A stretch of DNA of 61,419 nt from Acidobacteriaceae bacterium (lineage in GTDB: Bacteria > Acidobacteriota > Terriglobia > Terriglobales > Acidobacteriaceae): NCBI GenBank assembly GCA_030041305.1, contig JASHOC010000324.1, positions 1 through 61,419 on the forward strand, in the 5' to 3' direction. The notes under the pieces are model-generated. The model did not search any database. It worked only from the letters and a program-made list of their open reading frames with translations, and was not told where the DNA came from. Position 1 is the stretch's first letter. Every line of letters begins with the position of its first letter. A program made the translations under genes and the position numbers. Shown in pieces: positions 8,411 through 19,100 of the stretch.

Positions 8411-10429
8411 TCAAAGCAGTTCCGCATCCTGCAAAAGGCGCGCCAGCTCGGACTCCGGATCATGCAAGGCATGCGTGATCATGTTCTTCCCGTAGCGAAA
8501 GAGGGTCGCCGGATTCGTAGTGTACCAACAACATTCCGTCATGCGAGGGGAAAAGCCGCACACGAACCTTAATTTTTCGAGCGCGCGTGGAGACGAGAGC
8601 AGGGCTGCGACCAATCGGTGATTTCCATCGAGCACGGTCAAACGTTCATTTTGGTTGAGTCCGAGTAGAATGACGGCGCCAAATCCATTCCCGCCGAGTA
8701 GAAGGTGGTTGCCGATGTCCGCGATTTTGGTGGCGAACTGCGCGTCAAGCAAATGGCGATCTTTTTGCACGTGTTCCGCAATCGCCGTGACCGACAGATC
8801 GCCATCCGCCAACTTTCGCCAGTGGACGCGCGGAAAGGCGCTAATCCGGTCGAGATCAGACTCCTTCAGCGCGGCTTCAAACCATTCTGTGCCGGGAGGA
8901 ATTTCTCTCCAAAGACTCCGATGGCGGAGGAAAAGGAGCGCTCGCCGCTTGGCATTTTCGCGCGGGTTGTTGAAATCGGGATTGGCGATGATTTCACGCA
9001 AGCATTTGCGGTAATTCCGGAATACCGGGCTGTTGAAATCGCTTTTCAGAAATTCCGCAATTACCTCGTCTTCCGGCACCTGCCGGATCAGCCGGACAGG
9101 CTGGCTTTTGCCGCTCCCAAACATATCTCTCGAATCGCTGAGCAGACCGACGAAAAAGGGGAGAGCCACAAAAAGAAGCAGGCAACTCAATAAGTCCATC
9201 CGTACAAGAACCACCTCGCGCAATGAGGAATGATAGGAGCAAATGGCGAGGATCAGACCACCGCTGAAAACTAACTGTACCCAGCTTGCGTGGGTGATTT
9301 TATAAGACATTTCGTAAGTGATGATGACAGCGCTAAGCGCATACACAATGGTGGTGACGGCATAGAGCGCCAACAGATACGAGAGGTCATATCGTCCCGC
9401 GATGCGAAAACCGGATCCGAACAAGGAGGCCCAGACCCAAGGAGGGGTCAAACGTAGGCCTAAAGCCAATACTGACCCGCCGCCCAAAATCATTAGGAGC
9501 GAAGTAGCGATGACCCTGAGATCTCTTCGTTCCTCCTCACCGGTGCCGGCGACAATCGGAAAAGTGCTGTTGACGACTGCTTGGCAAAATGTGAAGATGA
9601 CGCGGCCCACCATGGCCACCGCTGCGTAAAGTCCCGCTTCGCGCGCGGGGAAAAAATGCTCCACGAGCACGATGTCGCAGTTGTTGATGAGGACCTGACC
9701 GGAGAAGAACACCAAGGCCTGCGCGGTCTCCCGAAGCGAATACGCGAAGCTGAGCGGATTGGGGACACGGGCCAGCGGCTTGAACGTCAGTTCGAGATAG
9801 GCCGCGACCACCGCCGCTGCATTGGCGGCAATGACGCCGCGAATGCCCAAGCCGGCCAGAATCAAGAGGTACGAACCACCCAGTCGAACCGCGCCTTCGA
9901 CCGTCAAATTGACCGCCAGGCGGCGGAATTTGTAGGCGCCTTGGACGAACCCACGGCGACTCCCTAATGGAATATAAAACGCGCAGCCGATAGCGAGCAG
10001 CGAGATGAGAGTCGCGTCGGAGAGGTTGAGATAGTCGGCAATGGACTGCCGAAACAGAAACAACAGCAGGGCCACTAAAAGCCCGCACTGCCATGAGCTG
10101 CGGTGAAAGCCCCGGTAGGCAGCCGCTTTCCGCTCTATGGAATCCTGTTGCGCTACGGCTTTGGAAGAGACGATCTGATACGAAAGAGTGGCCGCGGAGA
10201 GGATAGTGAGAAGCGTATAGACAACGGTCGCCTGACCGAAACCACCTGGACCCAAGTAGCGGGCCACGACGATGTTGTACGCCAGGTTGGTGGCGGTTGT
10301 CAGACCAGAGCCCAAGAGCAACACGACGCTCCCGGAAACGATTCGGGCCTGCAGCGACTTCGTCCTATGGGTCAGACCATGTACCACGCTTGTAACGCCC
10401 CCGTCTACAAACGCAAAGAAACCTTCCAA
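8411..10429 (-). CDS. Wzx-like polysaccharide flippase fused to a ParB-like domain
   Basis: Two parts. Residues ~25-440 are a polytopic (about 12-14 segments) MOP-superfamily lipid-linked sugar flippase, with the start typical of Wzx/RfbX proteins (GSGLTTATNLAYNIVVARYLG). Residues ~450-672 are soluble and contain LTVLDGNHRLVAALL, the DG(N/H)HR box of ParB/sulfiredoxin-fold proteins, which bind nucleotide, including ParB CTPases and the SerK/SbnI free-serine kinases. The linker starts YRKCLREI. Usual flippases end near residue 450-480. The frame is uninterrupted through the junction, so it is a true fusion rather than an assembly join of two genes. The start is a TTG at 10429 without a clear ribosome site; it is uncertain. 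Divergent from the GH gene at 10571. Inferred role: export of a lipid-linked sugar, gated by the soluble domain. Confidence 0.85.
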   Translation of the reverse strand: MEGFFAFVDGGVTSVVHGLTHRTKSLQARIVSGSVVLLLGSGLTTATNLAYNIVVARYLGPGGFGQATVVYTLLTILSAATLSYQIVSSKAVAQQDSIERKAAAYRGFHRSSWQCGLLVALLLFLFRQSIADYLNLSDATLISLLAIGCAFYIPLGSRRGFVQGAYKFRRLAVNLTVEGAVRLGGSYLLILAGLGIRGVIAANAAAVVAAYLELTFKPLARVPNPLSFAYSLRETAQALVFFSGQVLINNCDIVLVEHFFPAREAGLYAAVAMVGRVIFTFCQAVVNSTFPIVAGTGEEERRDLRVIATSLLMILGGGSVLALGLRLTPPWVWASLFGSGFRIAGRYDLSYLLALYAVTTIVYALSAVIITYEMSYKITHASWVQLVFSGGLILAICSYHSSLREVVLVRMDLLSCLLLFVALPFFVGLLSDSRDMFGSGKSQPVRLIRQVPEDEVIAEFLKSDFNSPVFRNYRKCLREIIANPDFNNPRENAKRRALLFLRHRSLWREIPPGTEWFEAALKESDLDRISAFPRVHWRKLADGDLSVTAIAEHVQKDRHLLDAQFATKIADIGNHLLLGGNGFGAVILLGLNQNERLTVLDGNHRLVAALLSSPRALEKLRFVCGFSPRMTECCWYTTNPATLFRYGKNMITHALHDPESELARLLQDAELL

Positions 10430-10570
10430 CTAAGCGCAGAGATCTAACCGGCAACAAATTATCCGATGCGCAATATCATATTGAGGCTGCTCCGACCGGG
10501 GGCCCAACCGTCCGGCCAAGGACCGACGCAACCCCCTGCCTAGTCAGATGCTTCTAATCAAAATGAGCAC

Positions 10571-11509
10571 ATGGCCAATTGGGCAGGCTTTGCCTTTTTT
10601 TTGTTGTCGCTTATCCCATTGGGATGCTTCAGCCGCGCGGTTCCGTTGCGTTACCGCGCCACTGGTAGCTCGCCTGAGGTGATTGCCGTTTATGAGGCGT
10701 GGTTCGGCCATCCCCAGCACATCAATATCGGCTATTCTTCGCATGATCCGGCTGTGATCAAGAGTCAAATCCTTCATGCCAAGGCAATGGGCATCTCGGC
10801 GTTCGTGGTGGACTGGTATGGCGACCGCGAACCCTTCATCGACACCAGCTACGGGCTGATGCAGAAGCTCGCGGCCAAGAACAAGTTTAAAGTGGCGATG
10901 ATGTATGACGAGACCGAGCAGGAAGATGGAGCGACCGACGAAGCCATCGCAGACTTTACCATGTTCCATGACGCCTACCTTTCTCCAAAAGCGCCAGGTC
11001 GCCAGGCCTATCTCACGTATGATGGCCGGCCGATGATTTTCATTTTCCCGAAAGGGGAGCACACCGATTGGACAAAGGTGCGCGCTCTGGTGAACACTTG
11101 GAACCCAGCGCCGTTTCTCATCTATGAGAACCTGCCGGGATCCGATGCCAGCGCTTTTGACGGGTTTTACGCTTGGATCAGCCCTGGAGAGAAGGGGTGG
11201 GCAGCGGATGGCAGCCATTGGGGAGACCAATATCTCAGCGATTTTTATCAAACCATGAAATCGAAATATCCGACTAAAATGATTATCGGCGGGGCTTGGT
11301 CGCAATTCGACGACGCCAAGGCCTCGTGGGGATTGAACCGCCATATCTCGGCGCGTTGCGGCAAAACTTATAGCGACACCTTTAATTTTTGGGATAAGTA
11401 CTTTTCTCCCAACGACCCCATTCCGTTCGTCATGATCGAGACATGGAATGACTATGAAGAGGGCTCGGCGATTGAACGTGGCATTTCCACGTGTGGTCCG
11501 GCAAGCTAA
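10571..11509 (+). CDS. GH71/GH99-like glycoside hydrolase, exported
   Basis: TIM-barrel-type glycosidase. Signs: VIAVYEAWFGHPQH at the first strand, HAKAMGISAFVVDWYG (the GH71/GH99-type strand 2 motif), and near the C-terminus MIETWNDYEEGSAIE, the WND(Y/W)xE block shared by GH71 alpha-1,3-glucanases and GH99 endo-mannanases. The N-terminal 20 residues are a hydrophobic signal; LIPLGC may be a weak lipobox. 312 residues, complete. No good Shine-Dalgarno is visible before the ATG. It is the only plus-strand gene within the flippase-PLC stretch. Probable role: trimming or releasing the exported polymer, like the hydrolases in Pel or Psl loci. The family choice between GH71 and GH99 is not settled. 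Confidence 0.72.
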   Translation: MANWAGFAFFLLSLIPLGCFSRAVPLRYRATGSSPEVIAVYEAWFGHPQHINIGYSSHDPAVIKSQILHAKAMGISAFVVDWYGDREPFIDTSYGLMQKLAAKNKFKVAMMYDETEQEDGATDEAIADFTMFHDAYLSPKAPGRQAYLTYDGRPMIFIFPKGEHTDWTKVRALVNTWNPAPFLIYENLPGSDASAFDGFYAWISPGEKGWAADGSHWGDQYLSDFYQTMKSKYPTKMIIGGAWSQFDDAKASWGLNRHISARCGKTYSDTFNFWDKYFSPNDPIPFVMIETWNDYEEGSAIERGISTCGPAS

Positions 11510-11710
11510 GAAAAACATTTCAAGATCTCTTCCGCGTTGCTGAAAACCTAGGACGGCCAATTCGGCTCAGAATGAATGACCGCCGGTATCGTTTCGGATC
11601 CTCCATATAGTCCCCCGTTGAAGAGCCTGCCTTTTCTCCATTGAAAAGGTGGCTGTATGCGTAACTCCGTCCGGCCAATCCCAAAAGCCGCCGGCAGGTC
11701 TGTCTTTGCT

Positions 11711-14407
11711 CTACGGCGCAAAGCTTGACGGCGTGCAGGGATTGTAACCCAGTGACTGGGCTGACACTGGCGTGGGCGGCGTGGGCGGTGTAGCCCAGGG
11801 AGGATTCGTGAAGTCAAAGAACTCCAGGAGGTTCGGTTGCACCGCGTCCCGGGCGGTCAGGTGTGCAGAGCTCCCGATAAACCGGCTCTCGACAAACTTG
11901 ATCACAGCAGTGTGGTCCATCGGCGTATGCGAGACATAGTGCGCCAGAGTAAAAGGCGAAATGATGATGTTCGGCACTCGAAAGCCGAGCTGCGCAGCAA
12001 ATCCCTGCTCCGCCGGCGCATCGTCGGGGTTGGTTCCGGGATCGTCCGGATGCAGGTCGCAATGCAGCGTCGGCGTTCCATTCGCCGGCAGGCACGGGTA
12101 ATAGCTGTCTGGATTCACCGCAATCGTGGAAATGTCGGGAATGGTTCCCAGAGATGCGTCGGTATTATCGTTGGAGTGGCCGGGTACGGGTGGAACGTGG
12201 TCGTAGGGCCCACCGCCTTCGTCATACGCCAGGAAAAATGCGGAACTCGCCCACTCTGGGCTTGCCATCAGAGAATTCACGATTTGTGCCACTTCTGCCT
12301 GACCCATTAAGATCGACTGGCCCGACCCTGGATGCTCGTCGTTCTGGCCGTATCCAGCCTCAATAAAAGCAAAACTCGGCAGCGCATTATTGGCCAGATC
12401 GGTATAATACTGCGAGAGCGGCGCAATGTGGTTCGGATCGATGCAGAACGATTGTGTCGGGTCGCCAACCACGCTCGACGACTGCGTTGGAGAAACGCAG
12501 GCGGCGCCGGATGGATTCTCATACAAATACCGATACGAATAACTCAGGCTCGAGAACTGGGTGGCGGGATACTGCGCATTCGCCGATTCGGGGCAATCGT
12601 CCGCCTCCAGGCAAAATCCCTCCGTGACCGTATAGTAGATCTTCCACGACACGTTCGCCTGGTCGAGTTCCTCAAAGATATTGTCGATGTCGAGTTGCGG
12701 CAAACCATCGCCCCCGGGGCTATAGACTAACCCCTGCGTAGTGCCTCCTGTGAAGGTCGCGATTCGATTGTCCACGGTATAACTCGCTACCGGCGAAAAC
12801 CAGCGGTCGTCGAGGGCAAACTGGGATGCCATAAAGTAGTAGTAATTGAGAAACCCCTGGTCGTAATAGCCCATTGCGGGCTGCCCTGTCAAATTCGGGA
12901 AGCTGCCCGCGCAGGTGCCGGCCGGCGCAGTGTTGCAATAGTTCGAGTAGCCCTCCTCGGCGTGCACAAAGCCGTCCATATCGATGGGCCGTGTCGCGAG
13001 AAAATCGTAGCGATTCACGTCGCCGTAACTCGAAAGCCAAGCCGAGCTCATGTCCTCAACGCAGGTGCTCGTAAATTTGAATAGTTGGTACGATGTCCCC
13101 TGGTCATCTTCGTTGCTGATCGTGTTCAGCTTGTCGTCGATGCCGTCCACCTCGTAATCCACACCGTCGGCGCCGATGTTCCAACCGTTGGCTTCCCGAT
13201 AGGGGTTCAACATGCCGAAGTAGCTGTCGAACGAATGATTCTCCTGCATCATGAAAATGACGTGATCGATGGCGTCAATCCCAGTCGCCGTGGTCACGGT
13301 TACGGTGACGCTGGCGCTGGAGGTTCCTCCCGCGCCGGCGGCGGTAGCGGTGTACGTAGTGGTGCTGGCTGGACTTACATTTTGGTTGCCGCCGCTGGCG
13401 GGCAATGCATAAGAACTCCCGTCGGAGCCAGTGACCGTAACCTGGGTTGCGTTGGTGGCGCTCACGGTGAGGGTGGAGGAGCCTCCAACGAGGATCGCGA
13501 CCGGGTTGGCGGAAATGGTCACGGATGGCGCCGGATTGGTCGTAACCGTCACCGTGGTGCTCGCCGACGATGTCCCTCCGGGTCCGGTTGCGGTCGCCGT
13601 ATAGTTCGTGGTCGCGCTCGGGCTGACGGACTGTGTCCCGCCGCTCGGCGAGGGCAAGGTATAGACGCTTCCGTCGCTGCCTTTAATCGTCACTTGAGTC
13701 GCGTCGGTCGCGCTCACGGTAAGGGTCGATGAGCTTCCGGGCGTAATCGATGGCGGATTGGCCGAAATGGTGACGGTTGGTGCTGGGTTCGTGGTCACGG
13801 TTACGGTCGCGGTTGCTGACGCCGTTCCGCCAGGACCGGTTGCGGTCGCCGTATAGTTCGTGGTCGCCGACGGGCTGACGGCCTGTGTCCCTCCGCTTGC
13901 CGGAAGCGTGTATTTGCTGCCGTCACTTCCGGTCACCGTGACCTGAGTCGAGTTGGAGGCGACGACCGAGAGAAGTGAGGAGCTTCCCGCCGTTATCGAC
14001 GTGGGATTGGCGGTAAGGCTGACAGTGGGAGCCGTGCCGCTTACTACTGTGACGGACGTTGTCGCTGACGCGCTTCCTCCGGGTCCGGTCGCGGTGGCTG
14101 TATATGTGGTGGTCGCGGCCGGGCGAACGGCTTGCGTTCCACCCCCGGAGGGCAAATTATATGTGCTCCCGTCCGTTCCGGCCACGACAACCTGAGTGGC
14201 GTTCGATGCGGCAACTGTCAAGGTGGCGGAATTCCCGGGATTGATTGAGCCCGGGTTTGCGGCGATGCTCACCGACGGCGCAGCACTACCGCTAGGCGAC
14301 TCGCGATTGACCTGAGCGCCACATCCGGAGAGGAGCAAACAAAGCAAAACTCCGGTGAAGCTGAATAAGTTCCTCTGGCTCAATTCCACTACGCTGGCCC
14401 GTGTCAA
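11711..14407 (-). CDS. phospholipase C / phosphoesterase-family lipoprotein with four Ig-like repeats
   Basis: 898 residues. Lipoprotein signal with lipobox LLSGC (Cys29). Residues ~43-375 are four ~83-residue repeats, each opening (A/P)xVxI(S/A)ANP, passing through TQVxxxGSDGSxYxLP and TTxYTATATGPGG, and ending TVTV: Ig-like beta-sandwich domains. Residues ~376-898 are a phosphoesterase of the PF04185 type (phospholipase C / acid phosphatase), with IDHVIFMMQENHSFDSYFG at its start and DHTAVIKFVE near the end. It starts at TTG 14407, placed 5 nt after an AAGGAGG. Surface-anchored; it could cleave phospholipids or phosphate-decorated polymers. Sits downstream of the GT4 gene on the same strand after 285 nt. 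Confidence 0.87.
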   Translation of the reverse strand: MTRASVVELSQRNLFSFTGVLLCLLLSGCGAQVNRESPSGSAAPSVSIAANPGSINPGNSATLTVAASNATQVVVAGTDGSTYNLPSGGGTQAVRPAATTTYTATATGPGGSASATTSVTVVSGTAPTVSLTANPTSITAGSSSLLSVVASNSTQVTVTGSDGSKYTLPASGGTQAVSPSATTNYTATATGPGGTASATATVTVTTNPAPTVTISANPPSITPGSSSTLTVSATDATQVTIKGSDGSVYTLPSPSGGTQSVSPSATTNYTATATGPGGTSSASTTVTVTTNPAPSVTISANPVAILVGGSSTLTVSATNATQVTVTGSDGSSYALPASGGNQNVSPASTTTYTATAAGAGGTSSASVTVTVTTATGIDAIDHVIFMMQENHSFDSYFGMLNPYREANGWNIGADGVDYEVDGIDDKLNTISNEDDQGTSYQLFKFTSTCVEDMSSAWLSSYGDVNRYDFLATRPIDMDGFVHAEEGYSNYCNTAPAGTCAGSFPNLTGQPAMGYYDQGFLNYYYFMASQFALDDRWFSPVASYTVDNRIATFTGGTTQGLVYSPGGDGLPQLDIDNIFEELDQANVSWKIYYTVTEGFCLEADDCPESANAQYPATQFSSLSYSYRYLYENPSGAACVSPTQSSSVVGDPTQSFCIDPNHIAPLSQYYTDLANNALPSFAFIEAGYGQNDEHPGSGQSILMGQAEVAQIVNSLMASPEWASSAFFLAYDEGGGPYDHVPPVPGHSNDNTDASLGTIPDISTIAVNPDSYYPCLPANGTPTLHCDLHPDDPGTNPDDAPAEQGFAAQLGFRVPNIIISPFTLAHYVSHTPMDHTAVIKFVESRFIGSSAHLTARDAVQPNLLEFFDFTNPPWATPPTPPTPVSAQSLGYNPCTPSSFAP
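13283..14281 (-). repeat. four tandem ~249-bp coding repeats
   Basis: The DNA of the four Ig-like domains of the PLC-like lipoprotein is repetitive (for example GTCGCCGTATAGTTCGTGGT appears in two units), so the array could expand or contract by recombination. The second and third repeats are the most alike. Confidence 0.7.
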
Positions 14408-14692
14408 GCATGCCTCCTTGGTTCAATGCATCGAACTTGGGACGCAAACCGCCGTCAAAGACTATGCGGCTGCGAACGAGTTACACGATTTCTGTTCGGA
14501 ATCAGAAACTCCGCAACCTGATTAGGATTCGCGGACGGATTCTGGCGCGAAAAATGACCCGGCGCCTGAACCTTGCCCATCGAATTCCTGCACAATTCGC
14601 CTGATTGACCCTCCCGGCAAACGACAACGGAGGAACGCGAAATGCTGGCGCAACCAAAATCTCGAGTCACTGGATTCTCACATCTGTGCACG
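14408..14692. other. 285-bp gap
   Basis: Between GT4 and the PLC-like gene. Apart from the AAGGAGG ribosome-binding site near 14413-14420 I see no gene, hairpin or repeat. It probably contains a promoter for the PLC-like gene, but none is clear. Confidence 0.5.
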
Positions 14693-16117
14693 TCAATTGC
14701 GTTCGGATGCTTCTGACGGCCCGCGGACGAACGATTCGCCGAAACCCGCGATTTCGAGGTCCCCGGCGATCTCCTGTTCACGTGGGCTGACCGGTTCTTG
14801 GCCGGCTGAAGCGAACAACGGTCCGGAAGCTCTCCAGGAAAAGTCAAACGCGTTTGAAACGGCCTCCTCTTGCCGCCAATTCGGTCCGCTGGAAACCGCC
14901 TTGTTTTGTCTTATTGCTTTCTTACACCGATGAAGTTCAAACCAGCGCAGGTAATTGTTGACAACCCGGGTCAAGCTCATCTCAAGGCCGGCGGCAAAAT
15001 TTCGCCCCGCCATTTCGCGTTGCAACTGAGGTGAGCGGAGAATAGTGATTAACTGTTCGGCGAGATCGTTTGCATCGTCGACTCTGTGGAACCGAACCGC
15101 CATGCCTTCGTCCGCAGCCATTTCACGAAAATCGGGAAGATCGGCGCACACGATCGGCACTCCATATTCGCAAGCCTGGTGGGCGGGGCCGCTTGATCCG
15201 GTAGCCGAGTTATAGGGCATCACCACGACCGAGGTGGTCTGGTAGAGTTCGGGCACCGCGTCTTCGGGAACGTATCCGCGGAATTCAATGGGCAAACGTT
15301 TAGGTTGAGCGTCGCGCACCGATTCCCAATATCCCGGTTTGGTGTGATGGTTCGCTCCGGCCACGATGAGTTTGGCGTTAGGGACGCTCCTCAACACGGT
15401 GGGAAAGGCGCTCATGAGTGTTTCCAGCCGTTTATAAGTGCCCCAATGCCCAATAGCAAGAATGCGCTGATGGGGATTGCCGCGTTTTGTAAAGTCGGGC
15501 GCCACCGGCTCCGATGCGAAGGTTCCGTGCGTGCCAAGCAATACGTTGCGGGCGCTGTATTTCCCGGTTAATGTTCGATAATATCCGGGCAGCAAAACGG
15601 TTACCGAGTTAGCCTTGAGCAGTGCTCGCATTGCCAAATTGGCCCCGATGCGAAGAAGGCGTTCTTGGCGAACCCCGGCCGCAGAGAAATCCACATGTTC
15701 GATAACGTGGTGCAAAGTGATGTGGGTGTAAAAGCCGGCAGCGCGTATGAGTGCAGGCGCGGAAAGCCCGGCAAACGCCGCCACCGGGTTTTCGGGCGTG
15801 GCAAAACTCGAAAAAACAAGGTTGAACCAAACTACGTCCGGCTTCAGCTTTTGAATCGACCGGAGGAGACGCAATGGATTACTCAGGCTGCCGAATTTCC
15901 AGCAACGGACAACATTAAAATCGGGGAGTTCCGATCGCGGATCGATCTTCAGCGGATGGCCCGCTTCGTCGGTGGCGAAGTCATAATCAGTGAGTTCGTC
16001 GGCAAGAACAATCAGTTCGACATTCCGCGAACGTTGCAATTCGCGCGCAATGTAATATGCGTACTCATTCAGCTGGCGTCCGCTGGGAGGGAAAGTCGCA
16101 ACTAAACATATCCTCAT
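14693..16117 (-). CDS. family 4 glycosyltransferase (GT-B fold)
   Basis: Retaining GT4-type glycosyltransferase, 474 residues. N-terminal Rossmann start MRICLVATFPPSGRQLNEYAYYIARELQ; C-terminal domain with ILAIGHWGTYKRLETLMSAF and the donor-site region VVVMPYNSATGSSGPAHQACEYGVPIVC, where GT4 enzymes carry the E-x7-E motif; here the first Glu is replaced by a GSSGP loop and Glu occurs in ACEYG. About 70 residues after the fold (from EMSLTRVV on) are Ser/Arg-rich with no recognised domain. It begins 20 nt after the TPR-barrel exporter gene, so it is in the same transcription unit, and likely adds sugars to the polymer that protein exports. Confidence 0.85.
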   Translation of the reverse strand: MRICLVATFPPSGRQLNEYAYYIARELQRSRNVELIVLADELTDYDFATDEAGHPLKIDPRSELPDFNVVRCWKFGSLSNPLRLLRSIQKLKPDVVWFNLVFSSFATPENPVAAFAGLSAPALIRAAGFYTHITLHHVIEHVDFSAAGVRQERLLRIGANLAMRALLKANSVTVLLPGYYRTLTGKYSARNVLLGTHGTFASEPVAPDFTKRGNPHQRILAIGHWGTYKRLETLMSAFPTVLRSVPNAKLIVAGANHHTKPGYWESVRDAQPKRLPIEFRGYVPEDAVPELYQTTSVVVMPYNSATGSSGPAHQACEYGVPIVCADLPDFREMAADEGMAVRFHRVDDANDLAEQLITILRSPQLQREMAGRNFAAGLEMSLTRVVNNYLRWFELHRCKKAIRQNKAVSSGPNWRQEEAVSNAFDFSWRASGPLFASAGQEPVSPREQEIAGDLEIAGFGESFVRGPSEASERN

Positions 16118-16137
16118 AGCATCACCGCCCTCCGTCG

Positions 16138-19100
16138 CTAGAAAATGCTGACCTCTGCATACGGCCTGAATTGCTCGCTCTGCCCAGAAGAAAAATTGAA
16201 AAACGTTTCTTCCTGCAATCCCGCCGAAAACCGGATGGGATAGGCGAGTATGGTTCCTCCGGATTCGTCTCTGAACCTTCTGCGGAAGGGCATCGCATAG
16301 GAGACCGAGAATCCGTTTTGCGTCGCATCGTAGATGTGGAAGCCCCTGATGCTGGAGTATGCGGTGGAAAACTGAACGTCCCAGTTGGGCTTGGGTACGA
16401 AATCGACTGTGGCCGCAGGGCGGAGATTCTGAGCAATTCCGGAATTCGCTCCCACCACCCGCCAGGCGCGCAGATCCTCCGCCAGGACCCTCACGTCCAG
16501 ATGGTTCGAAAAGCGGTGATCGACCCCGACATAGGAAGACGTGTAGTATGCTTCATAATTTTCTGGGTAAAACTGCTGATCGTCCCTGCCCCATCCCGTC
16601 ACCAACGCGGTGTTTCCCCACGGTGTGCCCACCCGGAAATCGAGGGCTCCGCTCAAGTCCCGCGAATGGAGATTACTTTCAGTAAAAGGTCCGGTTTCGT
16701 GGATTACGTAGCCAGTGAAAGAAACGGACTGGAAAAAGGAGCTGGTAGCGACATAGAGGAACTGGCGAAAAAGGTTTTGGTTCATTTGCACGGGCTGCAA
16801 AGAGTCGCGCCGGATCGTTTCCTGAATGCCTCCGTTGAAGGTGAGCACATTGTCGCCAAGATGAAGCGTAGGATTGAGGCCAATGTTGAACCCGTAATCC
16901 GTTGTATTCCGATTCACGATGGAATTGGTGGCGGGCACTGAAATCAATCCGCGCGCGTTGCGGACCTGGAAAAAGCCGCTAGGCGTGGGCACGCGGCCCA
17001 GGTGCAGATGGAAAGCGTCGGTCCATTGCGTCTGGATCGAGGAACGTGGCGGCGGAAGCAGCGACGTGTCAGAGGCTGGAATGGCAAACGACGCGTCGAG
17101 TTTCGAATCGAGCACGTACACGGTGGGGTCTTCAAAGATGGGCTGTACAGAGAAGTCGGAAAGTAAGCTCAGGTCGGGAGTGACCCGCAGGCCTTCATCC
17201 GCGCCCGCTGACAGCATTGCTTGCTGGGCGGTTTGATCCTCCCCTTCGGCGCTTGAAGCCTGGGAGAAAGCCGTAAGCGCCAGTGCGTTTTGATGTTCCT
17301 GGCGATAAACATTAGCTTGAGCAAGCAGAAATTGGTAATCCGGATCCCCGTCTGAGGAGGCGGCGCTGATTGCGGATAATTCGGCTTGAGCCTTTATGGT
17401 TTCGCCCAGCGCGAGATAGTTGTCGGCAAGGCCGATCCGCACCGGCTCGTCAGAGGCGCCGGCCTCTTTGGCCCTTTCCAGGTAATCCTGGGAAAGCTGA
17501 TAGTCGTGTAATGAGCGAAACACGTCCGCTGCCGTGACAAACTGATTGCCGAGCGGCGGCGCTGTTTCTCCCCCTTCGGCTTCCATCCACCCCAGCGCGA
17601 TCTGACGCTCAGCGTCGTCGGCATGACCCTCCTGCGCCCATAGCTGAGCAATGGCTAAGCGGACTGCGATGCGATTGCAATCGGGAACGTCCAACGCCTC
17701 CCGAAAGCGGCGCAAAGCCGCTTCCTCATCGCCAATGGCGCTAAGTGCTTCGCCGGTAGAAACAAACACTTGGCTTTTGTCGTCGCCTGAGACTGCGTTG
17801 GCTCCCTGCTCCGCCTGCCCAACGTATCGCAGGGTTTGGCCTTTATCCTGCAAACTGGCGTAAGAGCGGGCCATGAGCGCGTAAACCTGCGGATCGCGGG
17901 GAATGAATTTCACCGCAATCGCGAATTGTTGAATCGCGTCGCGGTAGAGATGTTGCCCAAGAAGCGTATTTCCCAAACCAAGATGCAGTGCGCCGTCGTC
18001 GGGGGTGAATTTCAAAGCGGCGCGATACTCGATAGCCGCTCTGCTGAGCATTTCCTGGTTCGCGTAAGCCGTGGCGCGAATCACATGCACATCGCGCGTG
18101 CCGCCCATCGTGCGCTCGGCAAAATCCGCTTGCCGCAAGGCCGCCTGCGGGCGATGCATGTCGAGATCCGCATAGCCAAGGCCTAGGTGGGCCTCTCCAT
18201 CGTTCGGTTCTCTCTGCAGCGCTGACTCAAAATCCGCCGCTGCCGGCCGCGGTTCATGAAGCTCGCTATAAATGTATCCGCGATTGACATACGCGGTGAC
18301 CACAGTCGGATCGCGCTGAAGCGCTTCAGTGAAATCCCGGCGGGCTTCCTCGTCGCGTTGATAATGTTTGTCCGCATAGCCGGCAAGCAAGGGAATATCC
18401 GGCTCCTTCGGCAATATATTCAGGTATTTCGAGGTCAGAGCCAGAAGATCGTCGTATTTTCCGAGATTGAGGAAATCATAGCCGAGGTAAACCACGACAT
18501 CTCTGTCCCGGGGCATTGCCTTGATCGCCTGCAGGCCGATCTCTGCTGAATCCTGATATCTGCCTTCGAAACTCAAGTAGCGCTCTTCTTCGCGAAGAAC
18601 TACGGGCTGCCGCTTCATCTCATTCGTCACGCGATGAAACCATACCCCCGCCACATCCAGCTTGTGGGCCTCAATTCCGGCGTTCAGGCCTCCGGCTACG
18701 ATCAACCCGTTACGCGGAGCCACAGCAAACCCTTTGCCATATGCCGACTGGGCCTTCGCATATTCCCGGCGGGAAGTATAAAGATCGCCGAGAGCCAGAT
18801 AGGGCTCATAAATCGAAGGATCAACTTGGATCAAACGCTCGAAGTAGCTTACTGCCGCGTCATCCTGGCCGGCGGCGCGGGATGCGTAACCTAAAGAAGT
18901 GAGCGCCAGGCGATTATTGGGATCGGCGGAAAGAACCCGTTTGTAAACGGCGATTGCATCTTCAGTTCGACCGAGCTTCATCAAAATGTCGCCGTCAAGT
19001 TGAAGACTGTTGCGGTCGCTGGCGTTGATCGCCAGCGCTTGTCTGATGTCGGCCAACGCCCCGTCTGCGTCGCCCGCGCTCAGTTTGATAAGAGATCGAA

